Positions 18,354 through 27,900 of a stretch of 64,000 nucleotides of DNA are shown here, one piece after another. The number at the start of each line of letters is the position of its first letter. Position 1 is the stretch's first letter. The notes under the pieces are model-generated. The model had not been told where the DNA came from and searched no databases. It saw only the letters and a program-made list of their open reading frames with translations. The position numbers and the translations under genes are program-made. The DNA comes from Hyphomicrobium zavarzinii ATCC 27496. GTDB taxonomy: Bacteria > Pseudomonadota > Alphaproteobacteria > Rhizobiales > Hyphomicrobiaceae. The stretch is taken from contig NZ_KB911256.1 of assembly GCF_000383415.1 (NCBI RefSeq), forward strand, positions 723,348 through 787,347, in the 5' to 3' direction.

Positions 18354-18926
18354 ATGAGCATGTTCATTTCACGCCTTAGGTCGCTGGCATTCGTCCTCGG
18401 CTTGAGCGCGGGAGTGTTGGGAGCCGGAGCCCTGGGCGTCGCTGCCCAGGAATTCAAGCAGCTCGAGCTCACCGACCAGATGGTCACGTCGTTCATCGCG
18501 GCTCAGAAGGATTTCGCGCCTCTGGCCAGCAAGCTTGCGGAAGGCGGCGAGACGCCGGACGCGGCGCTGACCAAGGAGCTTGAGGACATTGCGAAGAAGC
18601 ACGGCTTTGCGAGCTTTGCGGATTTCGAGGACGTCGGCGCCAACATCACTATCATTCTCGATGGTCTCGATCGCTCGACCGGCACCTACACGGATCCGGT
18701 CGAGAAGATGAAGAAGGAGCTCGAGGAGATCAAAGCTGACGCTTCGATCCCGCCGGAGGACAAGAAGCTCGCCGTCGACGATCTCACGCAGGAGATCAAG
18801 CAGGCGCAGCCGCTCAAGTACGCGGCCAACATCGAGGTCGTGAAGAAGCACATTGCGGCCATCGAGGAGCTTATTCCTGAGGAAGCTGGAGAGAGCGGTC
18901 CCGCCGACGAAGCCCCTGCGCCATAA
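18354..18926 (+). CDS. Predicted exported helical protein, unknown function
   Basis: A 190-residue product starting MSMFISRLRSLAF with a signal peptide whose hydrophobic core ends near GALGVAAQ. The mature part is acidic and almost entirely helical, with Lys/Glu-rich stretches (KMKKELEEIKAD) and a low-complexity C-terminus (PADEAPAP). No catalytic motif is recognised; a periplasmic chaperone-like or scaffold role is possible but unproven. ATG 18354 is preferred because GGGAG lies about ten bases before it; an in-frame ATG at 18324 would add ten residues. It reads toward the crotonase gene, 29 bases on. Confidence 0.6.
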   Translation: MSMFISRLRSLAFVLGLSAGVLGAGALGVAAQEFKQLELTDQMVTSFIAAQKDFAPLASKLAEGGETPDAALTKELEDIAKKHGFASFADFEDVGANITIILDGLDRSTGTYTDPVEKMKKELEEIKADASIPPEDKKLAVDDLTQEIKQAQPLKYAANIEVVKKHIAAIEELIPEEAGESGPADEAPAP

Positions 18927-18955
18927 TCAAGACCTGATCGAGCGACGTTGACACC

Positions 18956-19798
18956 GTGACCACGCACACGAAGCCGGCAGATCTTGGCGCCCCCCGAAAG
19001 GAGGACGAGGATGTGCTGCTCGTGTCGCGGCCGGAGCCCGGCATTGCGCTGCTCACGCTCAATGCGCCGCGCTCCCGCAACAGTCTCTCGCGGCAGATGA
19101 TCGCCGCTCTCGACGAAGCGCTCGCACGCCTGTCGGGCGACCGGGACGTAGCCGCCGTCGTTCTGGCGGCGGCTGGTCCGGTTTTCTCCGCCGGTCATGA
19201 TCTCAAGGAGCTGTCCGCTCATCGCACGGATGCGGACGGCGGCCGCGCCTTCTACCAGGAGACGATGCTGGCCTGCGCGGCGCTCATGCAGGCGATCGTG
19301 CGCAATCGGCAGCCCGTGATTGCGGCCGTACAGGGCGTTGCTACGGCGGCTGGGTGCCAACTCGTCGCCACCTGCGATCTCGCAGTCGCCGCGGCAAGCG
19401 CAACCTTCGCGACACCCGGCGTCAACATCGGCTTGTTCTGCTCTACGCCCATGGTGGCGCTCTCGCGCAACATCTCCCGCAAGCGGGCGATGGAGATGCT
19501 GCTCTTGGGCGAAATGCTCGCGGCCGAGGACGCCATGAGCTACGGCCTCGTCAATCGCGTGGTCCCGGCCGACCGGGTTATGGACGAGGCGCTCGCGATG
19601 GCGCGCATCATCGCGGCCAAGTCGAAGCTGACTGTCGCCGTCGGCAAGGAGGCCTTCTATCGGCAGATCGAGGAGCCGCTCGCCGACGCCTACGCCTATG
19701 CGGCGTCTGTCATGGTCGAGAACATGATGGCTGAGGACGCTGCGGAGGGCATCGGAGCCTTCCTCGAGAAGCGTCCCCCGGTCTGGAAAGGGTGCTGA
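18956..19798 (+). CDS. Crotonase-fold protein of the ECHDC3 type
   Basis: A 280-residue enoyl-CoA hydratase/isomerase superfamily member. The CoA and oxyanion segments are SAGHDLKEL and GVATAAGCQLVATCDLAV. The two hydratase glutamates are absent: the crotonase Glu in GGCEL is Gln (AGCQL), and the second, normally in the FGQPE region, is Gly (FATPGVNIGLF). Human ECHDC3 has the same FATPGVN-GLFCSTP pattern, so this is an ECHDC3 orthologue-like protein rather than a proven hydratase. Reaction unknown. GTG 18956 is the start. The VOC gene begins one base after its stop, and the CoA-binding gene follows. Confidence 0.82.
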   Translation: MTTHTKPADLGAPRKEDEDVLLVSRPEPGIALLTLNAPRSRNSLSRQMIAALDEALARLSGDRDVAAVVLAAAGPVFSAGHDLKELSAHRTDADGGRAFYQETMLACAALMQAIVRNRQPVIAAVQGVATAAGCQLVATCDLAVAAASATFATPGVNIGLFCSTPMVALSRNISRKRAMEMLLLGEMLAAEDAMSYGLVNRVVPADRVMDEALAMARIIAAKSKLTVAVGKEAFYRQIEEPLADAYAYAASVMVENMMAEDAAEGIGAFLEKRPPVWKGC

Positions 19799-19799
19799 G

Positions 19800-20228
19800 G
19801 TGGAGCCGCGCTTGTCCTTCGTGACGCTCGGCGTGGCCGACATCGCCCGTGCGCGCGCCTTCTACGAAAAGCTGGGCTTCAAGGCCTCTTCGGATTCGAA
19901 CGAGAACGTCACGTTCTTCGATGCGGGAGGTGTGGTGCTCGCCCTATTCGGTCGCGCGGCCCTCGCCGCAGACGCGAAGGTGCCAGATTCCACACCCGGC
20001 TTTTCCGGCATAGCGCTGGCGCATAACGTCCGCGCAGAGAATGAGGTCGTCCAAGTCCTCGCTGAAGCCGAAGCGGCCGGAGCCGTCATCGTAAAACCGG
20101 CCGAGACGGCGTTCTGGGGCGGCCACTCCGGTTATTTCCGCGATCCTGACGGACATCTGTGGGAAGTGGCTTTCAATCCGTTCTTCCCCTTCGATGATGC
20201 AGGACACGTCGTTCTGCCCTACAAGTAA
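19800..20228 (+). CDS. VOC-superfamily (glyoxalase-like) protein
   Basis: A 142-residue vicinal-oxygen-chelate protein with two beta-alpha-beta-beta-beta units: LSFVTLGVADIARARAFYEKLGF at the N-terminus and GYFRDPDGHLWEVAFNP at the C-terminus. The latter holds the usual metal-side Glu. Substrate cannot be predicted; relatives include glyoxalases, dioxygenases and resistance proteins. GTG start one base after the crotonase stop; the stop overlaps the next ATG (TAATG), so these three genes form an operon. Confidence 0.85.
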   Translation: MEPRLSFVTLGVADIARARAFYEKLGFKASSDSNENVTFFDAGGVVLALFGRAALAADAKVPDSTPGFSGIALAHNVRAENEVVQVLAEAEAAGAVIVKPAETAFWGGHSGYFRDPDGHLWEVAFNPFFPFDDAGHVVLPYK

Positions 20229-20665
20229 TGATGACCTACGCGCCGCCCAGCGATCCCGCGATTGCTGACATCCTGAAAGCCGCGAAGACGTTTGCCGTCG
20301 TCGGCGCATCCAATAAGCCAGCGCGACCAAGCTATGGCGTGATGAGATACCTTTTGGCGAACGGCTATCGCGTCGTTCCCGTCAATCCGGGATTGGCCGG
20401 ACAAGAGATCCATGGCCAGCCCGTCGTGGCGGATCTGGCGTCCATCTCAACCCCAATTGATGTCGTCGATGTTTTCCGCAATTCGGACGCCGCGCTCGAC
20501 ATCGTGCGTGCCGCCATCCGCGAGAAGGATCGCCTCGCCATCAAGGCGGTCTGGATGCAGATCGGAGTCATCAACGAGCAGGCGGCGAACGAGGCGGCTG
20601 CGGCCGGCCTCGCCGTGGTCATGGACCGCTGCTCCAAGATCGAGCACGCACGCCTCGTCGCTTAG
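20228..20665 (+). CDS. CoA-binding domain protein (YccU-like)
   Basis: A 145-residue Rossmann-fold protein. The N-terminal part has FAVVGASNKPARPSYGVMRYL and VVPVNPGLAGQEIHG, and the C-terminal part has KAVWMQIGVINEQAANEA and VMDRCSKIEHARL, as in YccU and single-domain relatives of succinyl-CoA synthetase alpha. It probably binds CoA or acyl-CoA; no catalytic role is established. Two in-frame ATGs (20228, 20231) are adjacent; the first overlaps the VOC stop. The neighbouring crotonase supports a CoA-related role. Confidence 0.85.
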   Translation: MMTYAPPSDPAIADILKAAKTFAVVGASNKPARPSYGVMRYLLANGYRVVPVNPGLAGQEIHGQPVVADLASISTPIDVVDVFRNSDAALDIVRAAIREKDRLAIKAVWMQIGVINEQAANEAAAAGLAVVMDRCSKIEHARLVA

Positions 20666-20680
20666 CCGGGCACGGCTCCG

Positions 20681-22891
20681 TCAGTTGTCGGCGACGATAC
20701 GGAACTCGCCCTTGAGGTCGGCTGCGGAGCTGCCGCCCACGAACACGTTGAACGGGCCGGGCTCGATCACCGGCTTGCCGTCGTCATCGTGATAGGCAAG
20801 GTCGGACGCATTGAGCGTGAAGCGCACCGTTTTGCGCTGCCCCGGCGCAAGCTCGATTTTCTCGAAGCCCTTGAGCTCGCGCAGCGGACGTGACCGCGAG
20901 GCGACGAGCTGGCGCGTATAGAGCTGTACAACCTCCTGGCCCGCGCGCAGGCCGGTGTTCGTCACATCCACCTTCACCTCGATCTTGCCGGTGCGCCGCA
21001 TCTCGGGCGTGCCGATCCTGAGATCCGAATAGCTGAAGGTGGTGTAGCTGAGCCCGTGGCCGAACGGATAGAGAGGCGTCGGCTTCTCATCCACATACCC
21101 CGTCGTGAAGCGATCGCCGGTGAAGGGGCGGCTGGTCGGCAGCTCGTTGTACGAGAGCGGGATCTGCCCCACCGAGCGCGGGAAGGTCATCGGCAGCTTG
21201 CCCGACGGCGCGAACTCTCCGGCAAGAACTTCCGCGAGCGCCGTGCGGCCTTCGGTGCCGGGATGCCACGCGATCAGGAGCGACGCGACTTTCTCGGATT
21301 CGGCGGTGAGCGTGAGGGGCCGGCCCGTCTCCACGACGAGCGCGATCGGCTTGCCCACACCGACGAGCGCGTCGAGCATCTCCTCCTGCACGCCCGTGAG
21401 CCCCAGATCGACGCGCGACACGCCTTCGCCCGAAATCGCGCAATCTTCCGCCAGCACCAGAACGACGAGATCGGCCGCGCGCGCGGTTTCGAGGGCCTTG
21501 TCCTTGTCCGCGAACGATTGCCCGCACGCATCCGCGAAGGCCGGAGCGAAGAGCAGCTTCTGCGTCTTGCCTACGCGAGCCTCGAGCGCCTCGAGCAGCG
21601 TCTCCGTCTTGGGCTTTTCAAGTCCGGCCGGCCCGTACCAGGAATGATCGTTCGTGGACGTCGCCGCGGCTCCGATCAGCGCCACGGTGCCCGATTGCGG
21701 CGTGATGGGCAGAGTGGCCCCGCCGTTCTTGAGCAGAACGAAGCTCTCCCGCGCCACGTCGCGGGCCGTCTTGCGGACACCCGCTTCGCCGATGGCGGGC
21801 GGCACCTTGCGCACGCCGCCCGGCGAATCCGGAAACAGCCCCATGCGGTACTTCACGCGCAGCACGCGGCGCACCGCGGCGTCGATCTCGCTCACGGGCA
21901 CCAGCCCCGCCTTGACGCCTTCCGCGAGGTGCTTGTCGTAGGCTTTGCCTTCCATGTCGAAGTCTATGCCCGCATGCAGCGCCTTGCGGGCCGCCTCGCC
22001 GAGATCGCCGGCCACGCCGTGATTGACCAGCTCGCTGATCGCCGCGAAATCGGACATCACGAGCCCGTCGAAGCCGAGCCGCTCCTTGAGCACGCCGGTG
22101 ATGAGGCGACGGTTTGCCGTCACCGGAACCCCGTTCACGGTGTTGAAGGACGCCATCACTGTTTCCGTTCCGGCATCGATCGCAGCCTTGAAAGGCGGGA
22201 TGTAACGGTCGAAGAGCTCGGAGAGCGAAATCTGCGCCCCGTTGTAGTCGCGCCCGCCTTCCGGAGCGCCATAGCCGACGAAATGCTTGGCGGAGGTGGC
22301 GAGCCCGCCCTTGTGGTAGCCGCGCACCCGCGCAGCCGAGAAGGCGGCGGCCAGAAACGCGTCCTCACCGGCCCCCTCGATCACGCGCCCCCATCTCGGG
22401 TCGCGCGAGATGTCGACCATCGGCGCAAACGTGATGTTGACGCCGATCTGCGCCGTCTCGTTGCCGATCGCCTCGGCCGCCCGCTCGGCCAGTTCCGGCC
22501 GCCAGGTCGCCGCCCAGGCGATCGGCGTCGGAAAGGCGATATGGAAGGCGTGAATCGCGTCGATGGCAAACAGCAGCGGAATTTTGAGGCGCGATGCCTG
22601 TACGGCCTCCTCGAACACGCGGACGTGATCGGGATGGGCGACATTGAGCATGCCGCCAATGCGTCCGCTCTTGACCGATGTGAGCTGCGGCTCCCGCGGG
22701 AAGGCGTAAGAAGGGAAATTGAGCTGCCCGATCTTTTCCTCGAGCGTCATGCGGCCGAGGAGCGCCGAGACCTTGGCTTCGATCTCCGCCGCGATGGCGT
22801 CGTTGGGCGAGGGGCGGGGCGAGGGAGTGGAGTGAGCGGCGAAGGGGGCGAGGCAGGCAATGACGGTTAAGAGAAAAAAGCTAAATCTCAT
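20681..22891 (-). CDS. bglX: Glycoside hydrolase family 3 beta-glucosidase (BglX-like), exported
   Basis: A 736-residue retaining beta-glycosidase, probably periplasmic. The signal peptide is MRFSFFLLTVIACLAPFAAHS. The family-3 N-terminal barrel begins LLGRMTLEEKIGQLNFPSY, and the nucleophile Asp is in GLVMSDFAAISELV. The alpha/beta sandwich follows (VALIGAAATSTND) and a fibronectin-III-like domain ends the protein (VTNTGLRAGQEVVQLY). It would cleave terminal beta-glucosides from oligosaccharides. ATG 22891 is chosen because it gives a proper signal peptide; a longer in-frame version would add 53 unlikely residues. It converges with the CoA-binding gene. Confidence 0.9.
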   Translation of the reverse strand: MRFSFFLLTVIACLAPFAAHSTPSPRPSPNDAIAAEIEAKVSALLGRMTLEEKIGQLNFPSYAFPREPQLTSVKSGRIGGMLNVAHPDHVRVFEEAVQASRLKIPLLFAIDAIHAFHIAFPTPIAWAATWRPELAERAAEAIGNETAQIGVNITFAPMVDISRDPRWGRVIEGAGEDAFLAAAFSAARVRGYHKGGLATSAKHFVGYGAPEGGRDYNGAQISLSELFDRYIPPFKAAIDAGTETVMASFNTVNGVPVTANRRLITGVLKERLGFDGLVMSDFAAISELVNHGVAGDLGEAARKALHAGIDFDMEGKAYDKHLAEGVKAGLVPVSEIDAAVRRVLRVKYRMGLFPDSPGGVRKVPPAIGEAGVRKTARDVARESFVLLKNGGATLPITPQSGTVALIGAAATSTNDHSWYGPAGLEKPKTETLLEALEARVGKTQKLLFAPAFADACGQSFADKDKALETARAADLVVLVLAEDCAISGEGVSRVDLGLTGVQEEMLDALVGVGKPIALVVETGRPLTLTAESEKVASLLIAWHPGTEGRTALAEVLAGEFAPSGKLPMTFPRSVGQIPLSYNELPTSRPFTGDRFTTGYVDEKPTPLYPFGHGLSYTTFSYSDLRIGTPEMRRTGKIEVKVDVTNTGLRAGQEVVQLYTRQLVASRSRPLRELKGFEKIELAPGQRKTVRFTLNASDLAYHDDDGKPVIEPGPFNVFVGGSSAADLKGEFRIVADN

Positions 22892-23063
22892 CGAAAAGCC
22901 GCTCTGTCCGTTTGGGAGGAACCCATGGTATACGGGCTGGCAGCCCCGCGTCCAATTCGCATCTTGTGAATTGAGCGATGTGCTACAACATGTCCACCGG
23001 CCGCAGGGCAAGCCTGCCGCGGCCAGCCCCGCGAACAGCAGGTAACGCATTTAGGAGAGCCAG

Positions 23064-23699
23064 GTGCCGTCCAGCGGCGTCCAAGCCAAGAAACTCGACG
23101 TCGACCGTTCGGCACGCACACAACTGCCGATCGAGCTCGATGGTGTCGAACTCGTGCTCGAAGCCCGTGCCTATCAGGGCAAGGACGAGCATTCGCAGGC
23201 CATGGCCCTCATCAACCGGGGCGTGGGCGACGAAGCTGGCGAGATCCCGCTGGTTCGCGTCCATTCCGGCTGTGTCACTGGCGATATCTTCCACTCGCTT
23301 CGCTGCGATTGCCGCGCTCAGCTCGAATCCGCGCTGAGACGCATCACAGTGACGCCCAACGGCATCCTCATCTACCTGCCTTATCAGGAGGGGCGCGGCA
23401 TCGGCCTCTTCAACAAGATCAAGGCCTATGCCCTGCAGGATCAGGGGCTCGACACGGTGGACGCGAATATCGAGATCGGCGCGCCGATCGATGCGCGCGA
23501 ATATGAGCTCGCGGCCGAGATCCTGCTCGATCTCGGATTTTCGAAGATTCGCTTGATGACCAACAATCCAACCAAGGTGCAAGCGCTCGAGGATGCCGGT
23601 ATCGAGGTCGTGGATCGCATTCCCGTCATCGTGAGGCCGGGTGCGCACAACGAGCATTACCTCGAAACCAAACGCCGCCGCATGTCCCACAAGATCTAG
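23064..23699 (+). CDS. ribA: GTP cyclohydrolase II
   Basis: This enzyme opens the GTP imidazole ring to begin riboflavin synthesis. The 211-residue single-domain form has the zinc site in SGCVTGDIFHSLRCDC (three cysteines), the active-site stretch YLPYQEGRGIGL, and RLMTNNPTKVQAL. No DHBP synthase domain is fused. GTG 23064 follows AGGAG at 23052-23056, which supports it. No other riboflavin gene is adjacent and no FMN riboswitch was recognised upstream. Confidence 0.95.
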   Translation: MPSSGVQAKKLDVDRSARTQLPIELDGVELVLEARAYQGKDEHSQAMALINRGVGDEAGEIPLVRVHSGCVTGDIFHSLRCDCRAQLESALRRITVTPNGILIYLPYQEGRGIGLFNKIKAYALQDQGLDTVDANIEIGAPIDAREYELAAEILLDLGFSKIRLMTNNPTKVQALEDAGIEVVDRIPVIVRPGAHNEHYLETKRRRMSHKI

Positions 23700-23738
23700 G
23701 ATCTGCAACCTGGATGGGGTGGCGCGTTCACGCTGCTC

Positions 23739-24635
23739 TCACCAGGCCAGAGCCGCCATCGCTGCGAGGGCGCCCGGCGTTCCCGCCGGGAACAACCGCG
23801 CGAGCTTGTCTGGATCGATGTCGGCGCCCACCATGGTGTCGTGCCGGTGAATGCCGCCCGCGATGAACAGGGCGTCGAGGCCAGCCCCGTGCGCGCCCGC
23901 AAGATCGGTGCGCACCGCATCGCCGATGACCAGCACGCGCTCTGAAGGTACCTCCGCCCCTCTTATCCGGCTCGCCTCGGCCTTGGCTGCTGCGTAGGCC
24001 GTCGCGTGGGGCTTACCCGCCCAATAGACGCGCCCGCCCATATGCGCGTAGGCATCCGCAAGCGCGCCCGCGCAAAGGAACAGGCGGCCTCCCACATCCA
24101 CTACCAGATCCGGATTGGCGCACACGAAGGGCAGATCGTGCGCGCGGGCATCCGTGAGCAGATCGCGGTAGCTTTCCACCGTTTCGTTGACATCGTCAGT
24201 GAGCCCTGTGCAGACCACGGCCTCCGCCTCGCCGAGTCCCACATCGGGCACCGAGGCCTTCTCGAAGAAAGCCGCGTCGCGCGCGCGTGGTCCGATGAAA
24301 TGGACGCGCCTGTAGCCCTTCTCGCGGATATGCGCGAGCGCGATCTCTCCCGATGAAACGATCGCGTCGTAAGTGTCTGGCGGCACATGCCGCGCCTCCA
24401 GCATCGCCTCCACACGATGCGTGGGCACCGGCGCGTTGGTCACGAGAACCACGGTTCCCCCGTGCGCCCGGAAGCGCATGAGCGCCTCCGTGGCCCCGGC
24501 ATAGGCGCGAACGCCGTCGTGAACGACACCCCATACATCGCAATAAAGCACGTCGTAGCGCAGAAGCAGGTCGGCAGCGCTTGAAATGATGGGGGGTGGG
24601 CTGGCGTCGGGAGGTGGCGAGATGGTCATGATCAT
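23739..24635 (-). CDS. HAD-superfamily class IIA phosphatase-like protein
   Basis: A 298-residue HAD-IIA protein of the TIGR01459 type. Motif I is DVWGVVHDG (nucleophile and acid Asp), motif II is LVTNAP, and the C-terminal region has GKPHATAYAAAKAE and VLVIGDAVRTDLAGAHGAGLDALF with the metal Asp residues. Relatives hydrolyse small phosphate esters such as phosphoglycolate or nucleotides; the substrate here is unknown. The start may be ATG 24635 or the in-frame ATG 24629. It is convergent with ribA. Confidence 0.85.
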   Translation of the reverse strand: MIMTISPPPDASPPPIISSAADLLLRYDVLYCDVWGVVHDGVRAYAGATEALMRFRAHGGTVVLVTNAPVPTHRVEAMLEARHVPPDTYDAIVSSGEIALAHIREKGYRRVHFIGPRARDAAFFEKASVPDVGLGEAEAVVCTGLTDDVNETVESYRDLLTDARAHDLPFVCANPDLVVDVGGRLFLCAGALADAYAHMGGRVYWAGKPHATAYAAAKAEASRIRGAEVPSERVLVIGDAVRTDLAGAHGAGLDALFIAGGIHRHDTMVGADIDPDKLARLFPAGTPGALAAMAALAW

Positions 24636-24961
24636 CCGAACGGTGAAGGAGAGCGCGATCCAACCGCAACCCGCCCCGCGTGTCTACCGCCCTTAGGCCG
24701 CAGCCCTGTTTGATTCTGCTTTGAGTTTTCCGCGCGAAATTTTCCAAAATTTATGACGAATAACAAAATTATTTAAATAAAATTTGAAATGAAATAATCC
24801 GAGTTAACGGTAAATGAGCGTTTCAATTTAATTCGCTTAACGGGAGTTATAAAAGCGTGCCATTCCGGAGTGTTGTTATTGGAGTTTTCCCAGTATTCAC
24901 GCCTTTGGGCCCGCACTCCGCTCAGAAACCCAAGGTCGCGATTGACGTAGTGGAGTGATCC
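24636..24961 (+). promoter_or_regulatory. AT-rich intergenic region ahead of the giant adhesin
   Basis: This 326-base gap holds no gene. Positions about 24730-24850 are markedly AT-rich (runs such as ATTATTTAAATAAAATTTGAAAT) in otherwise GC-rich DNA, which is typical of promoters silenced or bent by nucleoid proteins. GAGTTAAC and CGCTTAAC lie about 25 bases apart around 24801-24842. The adhesin GTG at 24962 is preceded by GGAG with good spacing. No exact sigma site is assigned. Confidence 0.4.
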
Positions 24962-27900
24962 GTGGCGAAGAAAGTCAAGGTCGCAAAAGTTCTTTCGTTC
25001 GAGGAGTTGTGCGGAAAGGTCATCCCGGTCTTTACCACCTCGCCGCAATGCGCGACCGTCATAGAGCTGCGGGATAATCATCCTCAGGAGCGTACCTACG
25101 TTCACACGCAGCAGGCGACGCTGAAATTCTCGGACACGGCTGCCGACACCCACAAGGTCTCCTTCACGCCCGCCGGAAGCGGCTACCTCGGCACCTTCAC
25201 GCTCGGCCCTGTCAACCAGGTTGCCGACACGGTGGGCTGGACCTTCAAGCTCCAGGACGGCGCCATCGACTATCTGCAGGCTGGCCAGACCCTGGTCCAG
25301 ACCTACAAGGTCACACTCACCGACATCACGGGCCGCACGGCAACCACCTCGGTCACCATCAAGATCGTGGGCACCAACGATGCACCGGTGATCACGTCTG
25401 CTGTCCAGGCGGCCACTGTCACCGAGATCGCGGACGGCGCGGCGGGTGAGAACGCGACGACGCACGCCCGCACCGGCACCGTCACCTTCAACGACGTGGA
25501 CAAGCTCGACACGCACACAGCCAAGGTCGCGCCGCTCGGCAACGGCTATCTCGGCGCTCTGACCATCGGCTCGGTCAACCAGAACACCGATTCCATCGGC
25601 TGGACCTTTAGGGTCGCCGACAGCGTTCTGGATTCGCTCGGCCCGAACGATGTGCGCGTTCAGCAGTACCGCGTCACCGTCGACGACGGTCACGGCAGAA
25701 CGGCCTCGCAGATCGTCACCATCACCATTCGCGGCGCCAACGACGGCGTCACCATCAGCGATCTCACGCCCGCCGCCAGCGGCGGCGATGTCACCGTCGA
25801 CGAGGACGACCTCCCGACGGGCTCTGACACCACGAAGGAGTCGCTGACGTCGGTCGGAACCTTCAAGATCACCACGCCGGACGGGCTGGACGATCTGATC
25901 GTCGGCGGCCGCGCCATCATCACCAACGGCGTATTCACTGCCACCTCGTTCTCTTCGCCCCTGGGCAATACGCTGCGGTTCACGTCTTTCAACTCCGCAA
26001 CCGGCGTCGTTACCTATTCCTACACGCTGAACGGCGCCGAGCAGCATACGGCTGGCGCGGGCGAAAACGCTCTGTTCGAGAGCTTTACCGTCGTCCTCAC
26101 CGACCGCGACGGCAGCTCCGCCAACTCTTCGCTCGCAGTCCGCATTATCGACGACGTACCCTCGATCCGCGCAGTCGGTGTAACCGGCAAGCTCATCGTC
26201 GATGAGACCAATCTTGCATCCAACGCCACGGCGAGCTTTGCCGGCAGCTTCGCGAGCGCGTATGGCGCCGATGGCGCAGGCTCGCTTGTCTACGCGCTGG
26301 GTGTGAGCGCCCAGGGCGTGAACTCCGGCTTGATCGACACCGCCACCGGAAACGCCATCCTGCTCTTCAACGAAAGCGGCGCGATCGTCGGCCGCGTCGG
26401 CAGCTCGGGGGGCGCCGTCTCCTTCCGCGCTACCGTGGACAGCGCGGGCAACGTCACGCTCGACCAGCAGCGCGCCATCGCCCACACGGCGAACGCTGGG
26501 CCGGACGAGGCTGTCTCGATCGCCGCCAACCTGGTCACGCTGACGGGCCGGATTACCGATCGCGACGGGGATTCCGCTAGCGCGTCCGTCAACATCGGCG
26601 CCTCGCTGATCTTCAAGGACGACGCCCCGTCCATCTCGGTCGGAAACGCCGGTGCGCCCGCCCTCGTCGTCGACGAGAGCAATCTTGCGGTCAACGCAAC
26701 CGCCAGCTTCGCGGGCAGCTTTATCGGTTCTTTTGGTGCAGATGGAGCGGGCTCGCTCGTCTATGCGCTGGGTGTGAGCGCCCAGGGCGTGAACTCTGGC
26801 TTGATCGACACCGCCACCGGAAACGCGATCTTCTTGTTCAACGAAAGCGGTGCGATCGTCGGACGCGTCGGAAGCTCAGCCGGCGACGTCTCCTTCCGTG
26901 TCACCGTGGACGCCTCGGGGAACGTGACGCTCGACCAGCAGCGCGCGATCGTGCACACGGACAGCACGAATCCTGACGAATCTGTCTCGATCGCCGCCAA
27001 TCTCGTTTCGCTGACCGGACGGATCACCGATCGCGATGGCGATGCTGCAACGGCAACGCTCGACATCGGCGGCTCGCTGATCTTCAAGGATGATGCCCCG
27101 GCCATCGGGGTCAGGAACGCGAGCATTCCCTTGCTCGCCGTCGATGAGACCGCCCTCGGAAGCGACGCGAGCACAAACGTCGCCGCCAATTTCGGCACCA
27201 CCTACGGCGCCGATGGCGCGGGCGCAATCACCTACGCGCTCATCAACATCACCCCGGGTGTCGACACGGGTCTCGTCGATACGGCCAGCGGCGACAGCAT
27301 ACTGCTCTTCAGCGAGGGTGGCGCAATCGTCGGCCGCGCCGGCAACTCGGCGGGCGCAATCTCCTTCACCGTCACCATCGACAGTGCCGGCAATGTTACG
27401 CTCGACCAGCAGCGCGCCATCGCGCATACGCCGGATACAGGCCCGAACCAGTCGGTTTCCCTCGGCGCCAATTTCATCTCGGTCAGCGCAACCATCACCG
27501 ACAGGGATGGCGACTTTGCCAGGGCGAGCATTGATATCGGCTCTTCCCTCGTGTTCCACGACGACGCACCGGCTGCCCGTAACGACGCAGACGCCGTGAC
27601 CGCCGTGTCGAGTCCCGTCGCGACGGGCAACGTGGTTTCCGGGCTCGACGGCGGTCTCGGGACCGATAGCAACGGCACGGATGGCGTGGCCGATACCCTC
27701 GGCGCCGACGGCTTCGGCTCCATCTCCTGGGCCGGCGCCGTGGGGAGCACGGTTGCGGGCGGCTACGGCAATCTCGCGGTTGATGCTGCTGGCAACTATT
27801 CTTACACCGTCAACAGCAACCACCCGGCGGTGCTCGCGCTAAACAGCAACCAGTCCCTCACAGAGACGTTCACCTATACCATCCGCGATGCGGACGGTGA

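Noticed and set aside
21056-22870. A 604-codon plus-strand open frame opposite the GH3 gene
   Set aside because: The GH3 motifs on the minus strand are unmistakable, and the opposite product is Arg/His-rich with no family signature.
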